From Norana najaformis (lineage: Eukaryota; Annelida; Clitellata; Crassiclitellata; Hormogastridae), in NCBI GenBank assembly GCA_964023275.1, contig OZ029915.1, positions 4,294,985-4,358,984 of the forward strand: a stretch of 64,000 bases of DNA, given 5' to 3'. The notes under the pieces are model-generated. The model was not told the DNA's origin. It did not search any database and was given only the letters and a program-made list of their open reading frames with translations. Position 1 is the stretch's first letter. Each line of letters starts with the position of its first letter. Shown piece by piece: positions 25,501 through 39,484 of the stretch. Position numbers and translations under genes: made by a program.

Positions 25501-28500
25501 AGTTCAGACCACAGTCGTAGAGGCAAGTTGAAGCCTGGAGGACAGACAGACAGCTCAGTCATGAAGGAGTGGTTAGTCACATTCGCTGGTACCCATTCGT
25601 TCCTTCATGCAGGAAGGAGTAGGAGTCTTTTCAGTGTTTTCTCAAGTTCCCTTAACGAGCGACTCTGAAACCCAAGATGTAGGCCTAAGTCATCGGAGTA
25701 GATGAACTTGCGTGACTGTTTGGGGTAGGCCGCTGATAAAGCCTAAATGTCGAAGAGAAATGGAGAGAGAACAGAAGCTAAGGTTTCTTCTGTACTCTGT
25801 AAGAGCTACATTGATCTCCATATGTGCTCTTCAAAGTCTGTTCCGATGGAAGACTTCAGTTATCTCTACTACCCATCGGGGCAGAATACTCGGGAGCTTC
25901 ATCAATAGGCCACCATACCAGACCGTATATATATATATATATACACACTAAATAACATTAACTATATTTTACTACTATACATGTGTACATGCATATATAC
26001 TGTATTAGTAATCTATAATAAGTTCTGTTGGAATTACTTGAAGATGGCATCTTAAACGCTTGATTTCCTTAGCAGAATTTCTGCACAGATGGTTTTTGCC
26101 GATCGGGGTGAAATTATTTCAGGTGGAAACTTTCATGGAGAATATCCAGCTAAGGTGAAGCTCGCTACATTTTTAAACACTTCAACTGTAGGCCTTTGTA
26201 TACAATATCTATAGTCATATATTCACAGTCATCCATACTTAAGCGATTCATATCGTCAGATGACTTTTTAGACTTAACGAAATTTTGACGCAATTAATTA
26301 TCGCTAGGTTGGATTGAATTTAAGACTTACGCAATTTATACAGCCATAAGATGTCAAACTTATGCAATGTATATAGCCATAAGATGCCAGACTTATGCAA
26401 TTTATATAGACATAAGACGTCAGACTTATGCAATTTAGATAGGCCTAACGATACATGAAATTTAGACTTGCGTGATTGATATCGTTAAATGAAATGTTCG
26501 TAGGCTTTGGATTATCTGGCGATTGCTGTCCATGAAATTGGAAGCATAAGCGAGCGGCGAATTGAAAGACTCATTAATCCAGGTGAGTCAACCTGTGTTG
26601 CAATAATTGCTTCCTTAGTCTAGCGACTGTTTAATTAGAACTCTTTTAAAACTTCTAAATAAGCCTTCCTATAAACACTCTCCAGCGGCTTGAGAGACTC
26701 TTAAATGTCTAGCTATACAGTAAAAAGTAATGGTAAAGGCAACGCGTCTTACATGGCTCTACGGAAACTCCTGAGAAAGTTAAAGGATCACTCGCCTAAG
26801 TTTCTGCAATCACAACTGCAACAATCCCAGAACAAGACAAATTTATCCCCACGAGTCTTCCACTTTAAACCAAAGCTTTAAATCCTGATCTGGCTAAGCC
26901 TTCGAAATGTTCTGAGTTGCTTCCGTCACGGTCCTGCAAACACCCGCCTCAGATTGGCTTATAACAATTGTCATTGTTTGTAATTTGGACGATAATTGCA
27001 GCTTACAGCGATCTTCCAGCATTTCTGACCAAAAATGGTGGATTAAACTCTGGATTCATGATGGCTCACTGCACTGCAGCAGCTCTTGGTAAGAGTCGTT
27101 CTCCGCTGTACATATATATATATACATATATATATATACATATATACATATATATAGTAGGTCTAGGATAGGCCTCAGTTCAACTAGTAAGCCTATGCAT
27201 GTATAATTTACTTTAAGGGCTATATGTGCCGTTCCTACACTTGGCTCTATAAATACAGGTCTAATGACGTTGATTTTGTTAATTTGTTTGCTATTGATGG
27301 CGAGGAAGCGGTGGGGTGTTGTTGTTGCTGGTGGTGGTGTTTGTTGCGGTGGTGGTGGTGGTGGTGATGGTAATGGTGGTAATGGTGATGATGGTGGCGT
27401 TAATGTGGTTATTAGTGATGCTGCTGATGATTATGATGATGATGTTCACAACTTCGAATGATGATGGTAGTGGTGATGATGATTATGATGACGATTACGG
27501 CAATATTAGAGTTGCTTTTGCGGTTGCTGATGACGACAATGACGACAATGATGATGTTGCTTCCTTCGTTTTTGTCAATAATTTAATGCGAACAAGGTGA
27601 CGACGATGGTGTTAACGATGACAACGTTGTAATTGTAATTATAATTGTAATCTGACATTTATAAAGCGCCACTTCAAGAATAGATTCATCAGAGGCGCTC
27701 CCGACCCGAACCTGTGAGACCACTGGCAAATAATACAGACTTCAGGCGCCTGCGAAACTGCGGAAGGGACAAACTGAGGAATGCAAGCCGAAGCTCTCGG
27801 GAAAGGCGATTCCAGCTATTAGGTCCAACTATTAGGCAAAGCTTCTAGACTGCGCTGTAGCAGTGCGCATACGAGGGACAGTCAGGAGTCCAAGGGCAGC
27901 CGACCGGAGAGTGCTACTGCCCGAAACCAAGGAGACCGAAATGCAGAAGTCCCTAAGATATGATGGAGCAGAGCCAACGAGACAATTACGCATAAGCGTT
28001 AGGATCTTGAACTGGATACGCTACTGAATGGGAAGCCAGTGCAGAGTGTCCCCCCCATAAAGGAAGTTATATGGCCATACCTGGGGACGCCTCCAATAAG
28101 ACGGGCAGCAGCATTAAGAACAGATTCACGTTGTTGCTGTTGATAAGGATGATTATGATGATTATGGTGATGGTGATGATGATGATGATGACGACGATGA
28201 TGATGTTAGTGTCGGAGAACAAGGTGCTATGCCATCCGTCTTCCGTTGATTCGATTCCAACGAGCGCCGGAACCGAGGACCACGTCAGCATGGGTGGATT
28301 CTCCGCCAGGAAACTCCTACTCGTCGTCGAAAACGTCGAACAAGGTACGCAATATGCCATACCATACCATACCATACCATTAATCGGCTCTTAACAGTTA
28401 TGCAATGCATAAGGGGACTTGTCTCTTCATTTTAGTATAACAGTTTAGTTCAACTGAAAACCAAGAGCATTTTCAGTTGGGCAGCTATAGGCATTGGGTG

Positions 28501-31500
28501 TGGGGCTCGGTAGCGTATTGGATAGAGCGCTCGGCTTTTAACGCGTAGAGAGTACGGGTTCGAACCTCTTCCGAGACGGTCACTGTGTAGGGACCTTGAG
28601 CAAGTCCTTCACTCACAATTGCTCGGCGCCATCGATTGATGCTAAGTCATTAGACAATGGCGCCGAATAAATACAAAATAATAAGTATTGAGTCATATGT
28701 GGTTTCAAAAAAGAGCTTGACAGTTGGATGCAGACATACAGGCACTAGAAGCAATATAACTTACTTAGCCTATTAACTGTAACTGTAATTGTAACTGTAA
28801 CTGTGGTCTTCTGGTCGTGTTTCAGTGATCGCGATTGAGCTGTTGGCCGCCTGCCAAGCTCTGGAGTTCCTTCGTCCGCTGACAACAACGAAACCACTCG
28901 AAGCAGTCTACAGCCTCGTCCGCTCAGTCATTGAGTAAGACAGACCAACGTTGTCTATGCACATCAGTCGTAATCGTAATCGTAATGTCGAAATTTCTAA
29001 AGCGCCACTTAAAAAGCTAAGCGCAGGGCCCCAGCTTATTCACGAACGCTGCGTCAAGTCAGTGGGGTTGTCCAAAGATGCCATGTAAAGAATCAAGTCC
29101 AGTTGCCGGAAGACAAGACAAGACAAGACAGACAGACAGACAGACAGAGAAAAGGGGAAGAGGAGCTGTTGGGGGTGGGTTGTGTTCAAGCTGAGAGAAA
29201 TGGACGAATGAACAGTAAACCTACATTACTACACACTACATCTCGCCTCTGGAGCGATCTCCCACCCGAACTCCGCAACTTCTCCGTTCCTTCGCCCGAC
29301 TGTCGGACTTCGACCAGGCTCCTCCAACGGATTATGATTTTGACTGCGATTATGACTTGAAGCAACCATCGACTGATGCCCTAGGCATCATGATAATGGC
29401 GCTATAGAAGTCATTAGATTAGACTGGATCAGACTGTCGTAATCACCGACATCTTTTTTCTCGAGCCTCTCTATCTTTTTCCCCATAGGCTTTCCCTTTC
29501 AAAGCTAGTCAGACCTCTCCAAGAAATCTCACCCTGATCCAATTTTGCTGTCGATCTGGTTTTGACTGAGCGCCTGTGAATAAGCTGGTCCCCGTGACGT
29601 GGCTTTCGTTTGGCGCTGTAGAAATCTCGAGACTACGATTACGAACCCATTTTAAAAGTTCCTCTGCCTCCTTTTTTCTCTACATGGTCTCCTGACAACG
29701 CATTTTTTGTCTTTGCACAATGTATCTGGACAATCCCTCTGACTTGACGCAGCCCACGTGAATAAGCTCGTTTTCTAGGCTTAGCTTTTGAGTAGCGCTT
29801 TTGAATTTTCGAGTTGACACTTACGATTACGTATATTAGCAGTACGTTGCATATGAGCAGTAGGCTACAGAACAGAAGAAGGCATAAGTGCCATCGAATA
29901 ATCTAGATCTTTCCATCCGATTAATACCGTTGCCTGTCTGTTATGCAATCTCTCCGGCATTCGCTCTTTGGTCTGTGGATGCTGCTTCTCGGGCCCACTG
30001 GAATGTGACCAATGGGCTTTGATACACGACGTCTGTCTGTGTGGATCGTGGTGGCGTTGGACGAAGTGGAAATAGGTAAGCATTCTGTCTTTCTGCGTGT
30101 CCGTCCACCTGTCAGGGGTGTGTGTGCCATGTCATAGTATTCTTAAATACGCTTAGAAATCGTCACTGACTTCGTTGTTGATATTTTAGCGCATGGGACC
30201 AGGATCGAATAATGGCGCCGGATCTTAGCATCGCATCTCAGCTGATCAAGGAAGGAAAGGTAACCACTTTAAGATCGATGGGTTTCTTATCTGTCTAGAT
30301 GTCTCTCTTGTTCCCTCTCTCGCTTTCTCCGTCCGTCCGTTCCTCTCGAGCTCTGTCTCTGTATAGCTGTTTATCTTTCTGTCTATCTATTATCTGTCTG
30401 TCTGTCTTTTTATTACATCTGTCTGTCTAACCATCCATTCCTTCATCCATCCATCCATCCACTCATTCCATCCATCCATCCACTCATACCATCCATCCAC
30501 TCATTCCATCCATCCACCCACTCATTCCATCCATCCATCCACTCATTCCATCCATCCATCCACTCATTCCATCCATCCATCCACTCATTCCATCCATCCA
30601 TCCACTCATACCATCCTCTACCCACTCATTCCATCCATCCATCCACTCATTCCATCCATCCATCCACTCATTCCATCCATCCATCCACTCATTCCATCCA
30701 TCCATCCATCCATCCACCCACTCATTCCATCCATCCATCCACTCATTCCATCCATCCATCCACTCATTCCATCCATCCATCCACTCATTCCATCCATCCA
30801 TCCATCCATCCACCCACTCATTCCATCCATCCATCCACTCATTCCATCCATCCATCCACTCATACCATCCATCCATCCACTCATTCCATCCATCCATCCA
30901 CTCATTCCATCCATCCATCCACTCATTCCATCCATCCATCCACTCATTCCATCCATCCATCCATCCATCCATCCACTCATTCCATCCATCCATCCACTCA
31001 TTCCATCCATCCATCCATCCATCCACCCACTCATTCCATCCATCCATCCACTCATTCCATCCATCCATCCACTCATACCATCCATCCATCCACTCATTCC
31101 ATCCATCCATCCACTCATTCCATCCATCCATCCACTCATTCCATCCATCCATCCACTCATTCCATCCATCCATCCATCCATCCATCCACTCATTCCATCC
31201 ATCCATCCACTCATTCCATCCATCCATCCATCCATCCACCCACTCATTCCATCCATCCATCCACTCATTCCATCCATCCATCCACTCATACCATCCATCC
31301 ATCCACTCATTCCATCCATCCATCCACTCATTCCATCCATCCATCCACTCATTCCATCCATCCATCCACTCATTCCATCCATCCATCCATCCATCCACTC
31401 ATTCCATCCATCCATCCACTCATTCCATCCATCCATCCACTCATTCCATCCATCCATCCACTCATTCCATCCATCCATCCATCCATCCATCCACTCATTC

Positions 31501-32739
31501 CATCCATCCATCCACTCATTCCATCCATCCATCCACTCATTCCATCCATCCATCCATCCATCCATCCACTCATTCCATCCATCCATCCACTCGTTCCATC
31601 CATCCATCCACTCATTCCATCCATCCATCCACTCATACCATCCTCCACCCACTCATTCCATCCATCCATCCACTCATTCCATCCATCCATCCACTCATTC
31701 CATCCATCCATCCACTCATTCCATCCATCCATCCATCCATCCACCCACTCATTCCATCCATCCATCCACTCATTCCATCCATCCATCCACTCATTCCATC
31801 CATCCATCCACTCATTCCATCCATCCATCCATCCATCCACCCACTCATTCCATCCATCCATCCACTCATTCCATCCATCCATCCACTCATACCATCCATC
31901 CATCCACTCATTCCATCCATCCATCCACTCATTCCATCCATCCATCCACTCATTCCATCCATCCATCCACTCATTCCATCCATCCATCCATCCATCCATC
32001 CACTCATTCCATCCATCCATCCACTCATTCCATCCATCCATCCACCCACTCATTCCATCCATCCATCCACTCATTCCATCCATCCATCCACTCATACCAT
32101 CCATCCATCCACTCATTCCATCCATCCATCCACTCATTCCATCCATCCATCCACTCATTCCATCCATCCATCCACTCATTCCATCCATCCATCCATCCAT
32201 CCATCCACTCATTCCATCCATCCATCCACTCATTCCATCCATCCATCCATCCATCCACCCACTCATTCCATCCATCCATCCATTCATTCCATCCATCCAT
32301 CCACTCATACCATCCATCCATCCACTCATTCCATCCATCCATCCACTCATTCCATCCATCCATCCACTCATTCCATCCATCCATCCACTCATTCCATCCA
32401 TCCATCCATCCATCCATCCACTCATTCCATCCATCCATCCACTCATTCCATCCATCCATCCACTCATTCCATCCATCCATCCACTCATTCCATCCATCCA
32501 TCCATCCATCCATCCACTCATTCCATCCATCCATCCACTCATACCATCCATCCATCCACTCATTCCATCCATCCATCCACTCATACCATCCATCCATCGG
32601 CCTTTCGCCATCTAGTCGTGTTCTGACCCGTCTTCTTGTAAACTGTGATAACATACAGTATCCTGCATATTTGCCATGTCTTCTGTGACAGGTCTGGGAG
32701 GCAGTGAGGATCTATGTAGAGCCAGAAACCGTACGATAA
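11081..32739 (+). CDS. HAL: Histidine ammonia-lyase (histidase), 22 exons
   Basis: Converts L-histidine to urocanate and ammonia in the cytosol, the first step of histidine breakdown. Exons: 11081-11318, 12425-12515, 13090-13117, 13791-13862, 14764-14836, 15387-15453, 17199-17236, 18027-18152, 19267-19406, 20205-20252, 21027-21078, 21867-21962, 22595-22690, 23497-23555, 24249-24329, 26089-26154, 26504-26582, 27002-27088, 28210-28344, 28826-28934, 30190-30259, 32692-32739. All phases agree, giving about 632 residues (human 657). The MIO cofactor triad Ala-Ser-Gly is in [14 protein letters not shown] (residues 259-261). [11 protein letters not shown] carries the catalytic tyrosine (about 170). 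[20 protein letters not shown] and HPSSVDS are also present. Exons 2-3 are the least certain: they rest on splice phase, not homology. The C-terminus ends soon after [11 protein letters not shown], about 30 residues shorter than vertebrate HAL. The introns are full of repeats. Confidence 0.96.
11355..11565. repeat. TCTG / TATC microsatellite
   Basis: Begins about 35 bp after the first HAL exon. TGTC and TATC units give spurious open frames that continue the exon. Confidence 0.92.
12085..12180. repeat. GGGCGGTCAAA tandem repeat
   Basis: Seven to eight copies of a 10-11 bp GGCGGTCA-based unit in a HAL intron. Confidence 0.85.
12300..12348. repeat. (ATTAG)n short tandem repeat
   Basis: Imperfect GATTA units. 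Similar tails terminate family E LINE copies, so this may be an orphan tail. Confidence 0.8.
12645..12735. repeat. TTCC / TTTC microsatellite
   Basis: CCTTCC and TTTC units followed by short diverged repeats of a TCGATC-containing word. Confidence 0.75.
13670..13730. repeat. (TA/CATA) AT-rich microsatellite
   Basis: ATACATA and TATATG units just upstream of HAL exon 4. Confidence 0.85.
13878..13965 (-). mobile_element. LINE family D terminal fragment
   Basis: Begins at the element's 3' end (ATCGTAGTCGTAATCTCGAG on the + strand) and stops after about 80 bp. A very short 5'-truncated copy. Confidence 0.6.
14060..14425 (-). mobile_element. Non-LTR retrotransposon ORF2 C-terminal fragment
   Basis: The minus strand reads [20 protein letters not shown], then [35 protein letters not shown] and [12 protein letters not shown]. 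This is the conserved tail downstream of the reverse transcriptase in many invertebrate LINEs. It lies in a HAL intron, antisense to the gene. A more decayed relative sits at 37.33-37.68 kb. Confidence 0.85.
14520..14635 (+). mobile_element. LINE 3' terminus fragment
   Basis: GGTCGGAAGCACCTCTG runs to GTGCTTTATAAATCTC and ends in TTACAATTAC. This is the 3'-end pattern of CR1/L2-like elements also seen near 35.0 and 48.0 kb. Confidence 0.6.
15590..15835 (+). repeat. Family G repeat, copy 1
   Basis: Contains AGACACCTTTAATACG, CTAAGCTATAATAAA, GTTAAAAAATTTCC and a CGACGCCAACGGCC block. Two further copies lie in the same gene. It sits immediately 5' of a SINE F copy. Confidence 0.8.
15836..16078 (+). 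mobile_element. SINE family F copy
   Basis: A nearly complete copy: CTACATCGGTAAACGCGTG, a GGATCCTCGGTTCGCAACCC B-box-like region, GGCAGCGGTGGT, GGTCGGTATATAAAAGC and a CATTTACATTTA tail. Confidence 0.8.
16078..16300 (+). repeat. Family G repeat, copy 2
   Basis: Starts at the end of the SINE and repeats copy 1, from the CACGAGATGCAGAG-like start to CGCCTAGAATTGACGG. The alternating order (G, SINE F, G, SINE F) suggests a local duplication of a composite unit. Confidence 0.8.
16318..16580 (+). mobile_element. SINE family F copy, rearranged
   Basis: Same blocks as the 15.84 kb copy, with an internal loss before CTCGGGGACCTTAAATGG. It ends in the ACATTTACATTTTACATTTA tail. Confidence 0.75.
16735..17018. 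repeat. 18-bp minisatellite
   Basis: About 15 copies of TTTAGGGTAACCTTACTA, with a regular variant containing CCCTTTAGAGTAGCC at every fifth or sixth unit. Because 18 is a multiple of 3, it creates the repetitive LFRVT open frame, which I do not regard as coding. Confidence 0.95.
17445..17755. repeat. TTACC-rich degenerate tract
   Basis: Loose CTTACC/TTACCTTA repeats in a HAL intron, like 6.5 and 19.6 kb. Confidence 0.7.
17757..17937 (+). repeat. Family G repeat, copy 3
   Basis: From GGCGTTCTAAGCTATAATAA to GATTGACGGAAAGAATCC, very close to copy 1, ending about 90 bp before HAL exon 8. Confidence 0.85.
18210..18298. repeat. GTT/GTC/ATT trinucleotide repeat
   Basis: Interrupted triplet repeats, 58 bp downstream of HAL exon 8. 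The Val/Ile and Asn/Asp open frames are artefacts. Confidence 0.9.
18350..18415 (-). mobile_element. LINE family D terminal fragment
   Basis: CCCTACAGCGCCCAACGAAA and GGGAACCAGCC are the complement of the family D 3' end. Confidence 0.6.
18805..18940. repeat. Interstitial telomere-like (TTAGGG)n tract
   Basis: About 136 bp of TTAGGG units, many alternating with a shortened TTGGG to give an 11-bp GGGTTAGGGTT period. The G-rich strand is the HAL sense strand, within intron 8. Confidence 0.92.
18945..19225 (-). mobile_element. LINE family D 3' fragment
   Basis: Starts GTTCCAGGTCAAGATCC directly beside the telomere-like tract and contains the complement of the ORF2-tail segment (GATAAGGGGAAGAGG onward). 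A 100-bp unrelated insert at about 19030-19150 interrupts it. It ends 40 bp before the HAL active-site exon. Confidence 0.65.
19560..19915 (+). repeat. TTACC tract and family L repeat with (CTTA)n tail
   Basis: 19570-19700 is a TTACC-rich tract. At 19830-19907 is GCTCAGCCGATGGACAAATGG, GTGTTAACAAATG and (CTTA)n, shared with about 24.04-24.10 kb and, inverted, 49.60-49.68 kb. Confidence 0.65.
20412..20642. repeat. 13-bp minisatellite
   Basis: About 17-18 nearly perfect copies of GATTGTTATAGTT in the HAL intron after exon 10. The homogeneity suggests recent expansion. Confidence 0.97.
21335..21720 (-). mobile_element. LINE family D, longest clear ORF2 tail
   Basis: The minus strand reads [20 protein letters not shown], then [18 protein letters not shown] and [12 protein letters not shown]. 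This identifies the whole family D as 3' ends of a non-LTR retrotransposon. The 3' UTR continues to 21335, ending at GTATAAATCTATAG on the complement. Confidence 0.8.
22325..22565 (+). mobile_element. SINE/LINE family C tail with (TTA)n
   Basis: Contains CTCAACTTAAAACTTACC, GCTGCCTCTCTGTCTTGTGG, CTTGGCTTTGGTGCGCCATG and GGCGCATTAGAAGTTG, then about 29 TTA units. The same unit ends near 6.98 kb. The (TTA)n stops 30 bp before HAL exon 13. Confidence 0.85.
22920..23125 (-). mobile_element. SINE F tail fragments and related 3' ends
   Basis: Two copies of a CTTACATGATCGTAATTG / CAGCATCGTAAGTAGCGAGC block (22780-22850, 23000-23070). They are followed by an inverted SINE F terminus, TGGTTTTATATAGCGACCG. 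Confidence 0.55.
24040..24105 (+). repeat. Family L repeat with (CTTA)n tail
   Basis: CTCAGTCGATGGACTTATGG, GTGTTAACAAATGC and CTTACT units; matches the 19.84 kb copy. Confidence 0.7.
24494..24583. repeat. 45-bp direct duplication
   Basis: Two adjacent copies of a GC-rich 45-mer starting TTTAGCTATAGG and ending TCTTGGTCACA, with one mismatch. Confidence 0.95.
24960..25035. repeat. (TA)n patches
   Basis: ATATATAT runs separated by ATATAAAGACATATAAATAT, forming an imperfect palindrome. Confidence 0.85.
25085..25295 (+). mobile_element. SINE family A copy
   Basis: Head-to-tail on + strand: GTTGTTTGCGGACACG, CACCAAGCAGTATAATTTGG, CCGTTGCCGGCTCAAGGGCC and CTCACTTGTGGGATATGGG. Lacks the tRNA head. 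Confidence 0.8.
26325..26445. repeat. ~36-bp tandem repeat
   Basis: Four diverged copies of ACTTATGCAATTTATATAG plus CCATAAGATGTCAG. It lies in the HAL intron between exons 16 and 17. Confidence 0.85.
27310..27600. repeat. GGT/GAT trinucleotide tract
   Basis: GGTGGTGGT grades to GATGATGAT with interruptions. Open frames here are composition artefacts. Confidence 0.9.
27625..28130 (-). mobile_element. CR1/L2-like LINE, ORF2 C-terminal part and 3' end
   Basis: The minus strand reads [65 protein letters not shown], then the terminus GTGGCGCTTTATAAATGTC and an ATTACAATTATAA tail. A few stops and frameshifts make it dead. It is antisense in a HAL intron. Confidence 0.85.
28140..28206. repeat. 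(GAT)n repeat abutting HAL exon 19 acceptor
   Basis: GATGATGATGACGACG runs directly into GATGTTAG, the acceptor of HAL exon 19. This replaces the usual polypyrimidine tract by a purine-rich repeat. Confidence 0.9.
28497..28690 (+). mobile_element. tRNA-Lys-like SINE with LINE-like tail
   Basis: The head has GGATAGAGCGCTCGGCTTTTAA (anticodon-loop CTTTTAA, Lys TTT type) and B-box GGGTTCGAACCTC. The body ACCTTGAGCAAGTCCTTCAC is shared with the 10.26 kb SINE. The tail GGCGCCATCGATTGATGC, then ACAATGGCGCCG, resembles both family C and the family E LINE 3' end. Confidence 0.8.
28965..29045 (-). mobile_element. LINE 3' terminus fragment
   Basis: CGTAATCGTAATGTCG, TTTCTAAAGCGCCACTT and AGCTTATTCACGAACGC are the complement of the GCGCTTTAGAAAT 3' end. 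Confidence 0.65.
29195..29440 (+). mobile_element. LINE family E, ORF2 tail and 3' end
   Basis: Translates as [20 protein letters not shown] and then NFSVPSP, followed by 3' UTR ATCGACTGATGCCCTAGGC, GATAATGGCGCTATAGAAGT and the tail ATTAGATTAGAC. This ties the family E terminus to a protein-coding LINE. Confidence 0.8.
29500..29835 (+). mobile_element. Two tandem LINE 3' ends (families D and 10.5 kb type)
   Basis: The first ends GTTTGGCGCTGTAGAAATCT with GAGACTACGATTACG (about 29650). The second ends GTAGCGCTTTTGAATTTTC with ACACTTACGATTACG (about 29833). Both are 5'-truncated. Confidence 0.7.
30430..32600. repeat. 2.1 kb CCAT/CTCATT minisatellite in last HAL intron
   Basis: Basic 21-bp unit of three CCAT plus CCACTCATT, interspersed with 29-bp units (extra CCAT pairs) and variants CTCATACC, CCACCCACTC. 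Variant spacing shows a higher-order repeat: CATACC at 30861, 31074 and 31287 (213 bp each), and at 32093 and 32306. Because 21 is a multiple of 3, the minus strand is open for up to 413 codons as [14 protein letters not shown] repeats. It lies wholly between HAL exons 21 and 22. Confidence 0.97.
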
Positions 32740-32899
32740 AAACAACCGCACACAAGAGCCATGGACGAACAACAGCAACAGCTAAACAACAGAGAATATC
32801 ATTATACCAGAAACTGACTCTGCTGTTGTTAACTTTCTAAAATCCAGCTTAACGGAGTAAAATAATGGTTACCGTAGACGCCAATCTAAGGGACAGTGG

Positions 32900-32905
32900 A
32901 ATAAA
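32900..32905 (+). promoter_or_regulatory. Candidate HAL polyadenylation signal
   Basis: AATAAA about 160 bp after the HAL stop codon; a second AATAAA lies near 33231. Inferred from position only. Confidence 0.5.
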
Positions 32906-33584
32906 CATTTTTATATGCAGATAGTGGTTTGTTACAGAACGAGCTGAACTGCGAGCAGAAAAGAATAAGTTGGAATTTCAATTGTGTAACTCGGGTTCAT
33001 CCGCTTCGGAGACCTTTAGAACTGCTGCCAATTATTATCGAAATGCTCAGAAGCCAATTCTGTCCAGCTTTCTTGTAAAAGCTATGGTAACCTCCACTGT
33101 GACAGTTTTTTCATCCAACCGATTCCACGTCTCCCAATCTTTAAGAAATTAATTAATTGTTAAAACTATTGCTCGCAGAAATGACGCAAGTGTGTTCACA
33201 GAAGTAATAATGTATAGCCATGCTACTATCAATAAAACTGTGTTGAGAACAAAACATGGCCACAGGGAATGGTAACATTGTTATGCAAACTGCTCCGCAC
33301 GGAGTAAATTTTAAGACATTATCTTTGGTGCGCCATCAGTTGATGCCTTGTGCATTAGATACCAGGACGTCCGCATTGAGCACTGCTCCTTCCACTTGTC
33401 CACCTCTGGGTGATTCTCCTTCCTTCTTTTGGCAGACGTCCTTAATGGACAACTCTCACCTCTTTTTCTTGACTTTTCTAACTATAATAGAAACAAAACA
33501 CTAGTTGTGAAGAAGCAGTAATCCTCTGAAACAATTCTTTTTGTCTCTAAAAACCTCGCAGCAGAGAAATGACAAAAGAGCTAG

Positions 33585-33590
33585 TTTATT
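33585..33590 (-). promoter_or_regulatory. Candidate NDUFS7 polyadenylation signal
   Basis: TTTATT on the + strand, i.e. AATAAA on the gene strand, about 280 bp beyond the NDUFS7 stop. Confidence 0.35.
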
Positions 33591-33870
33591 TTATCAAAGC
33601 AAGTCTTCCACACAGTTCCAAATAGGTTTCTATAGGAACATTCAACAATGTTCACTGCGATAAACTCCACCGCTAAAACTGTCGACAGCCACACCAGGCC
33701 ACGCCCCTTGAAGACCTCACATACCGTGAAGAATCAAACATTTATAGCTCTCCAACAAAAAGCCTCTCCAACTGCTTATTTCATCACACAACTTCGAATT
33801 CATTCCAAGGTCATTACACAGACTACCCAGTTCTAAGGAACGGCACTGGCTGGGTTGGTTTCGTCTCTTT

Positions 33871-38967
<5,097 letters not shown>

Positions 38968-39189
38968 TTCACCAGAGACAACCAAAGAACTTTAATTAGT
39001 GGTAAGAAACCTCTTCGCCAAAGACGACATATCAGTTTGCCTAACTCGCGACTCAATTGCGTCTTTTCACTAATTAGCGTCATCTAGCAGTTAGTGAGAT
39101 GACATAATAAGTCGTACAGGCTGGCGAAATCTCGAATCCAGTACTGTTGTAAGAGATGATAAAAATTTGACCACGTATATATCACAAAA

Positions 39190-39290
39190 TGTGGACATTG
39201 ACCTGATTGTGGCTTGGCTTTGGTGCGCCATCGGTTGATGCTTTGTGCATTAGACAACGGAGCATTAGAAGTTACTAACTATTATTATCA
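39190..39290 (+). mobile_element. Family C tail fragment
   Basis: GACATTGACCTGATTGTGGC, GGTGCGCCATCGGTTGATGC, GGAGCATTAGAAGTTAC and an ATTATTATC tail. Confidence 0.8.
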
Positions 39291-39484
39291 TCGTTGTGTG
39301 TTAACCGAGATTTATCACGATTTACAAAATAATTAAAGAAATTAAGAATTTGCATTATCGAGACTTATTAACATCTTTACTATCTGTAAATTTAATAATC
39401 AAAATAGTAAACTCGAGATATCTCCAGCGCCTAAAGAAAGCTCCAAGCCCAAACACCACCTACTTTAGCTACCATGCTGTCTCT

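Larger units (their letters stand above)
32740..33870. other. Convergent HAL / NDUFS7 3' interval
   Basis: Holds both 3' UTRs, a short family C tail fragment (33320-33370, GGTGCGCCATCAGTTGATGCC) and no exon that I can support. Open frames of 60-80 codons show no recognisable protein. Confidence 0.55.

Noticed and set aside
28497..28570. Functional tRNA-Lys gene
   Set aside because: A- and B-box-like words are present, but the acceptor stem is imperfect and the sequence continues into a SINE body and tail shared with other loci.
30484..32611. Long minus-strand ORFs (up to 413 codons) of WMDGMSG / WNEWMDG repeats
   Set aside because: They are the translation of a 21-bp minisatellite inside a HAL intron; several frames are open at once and there is no splice or start context.
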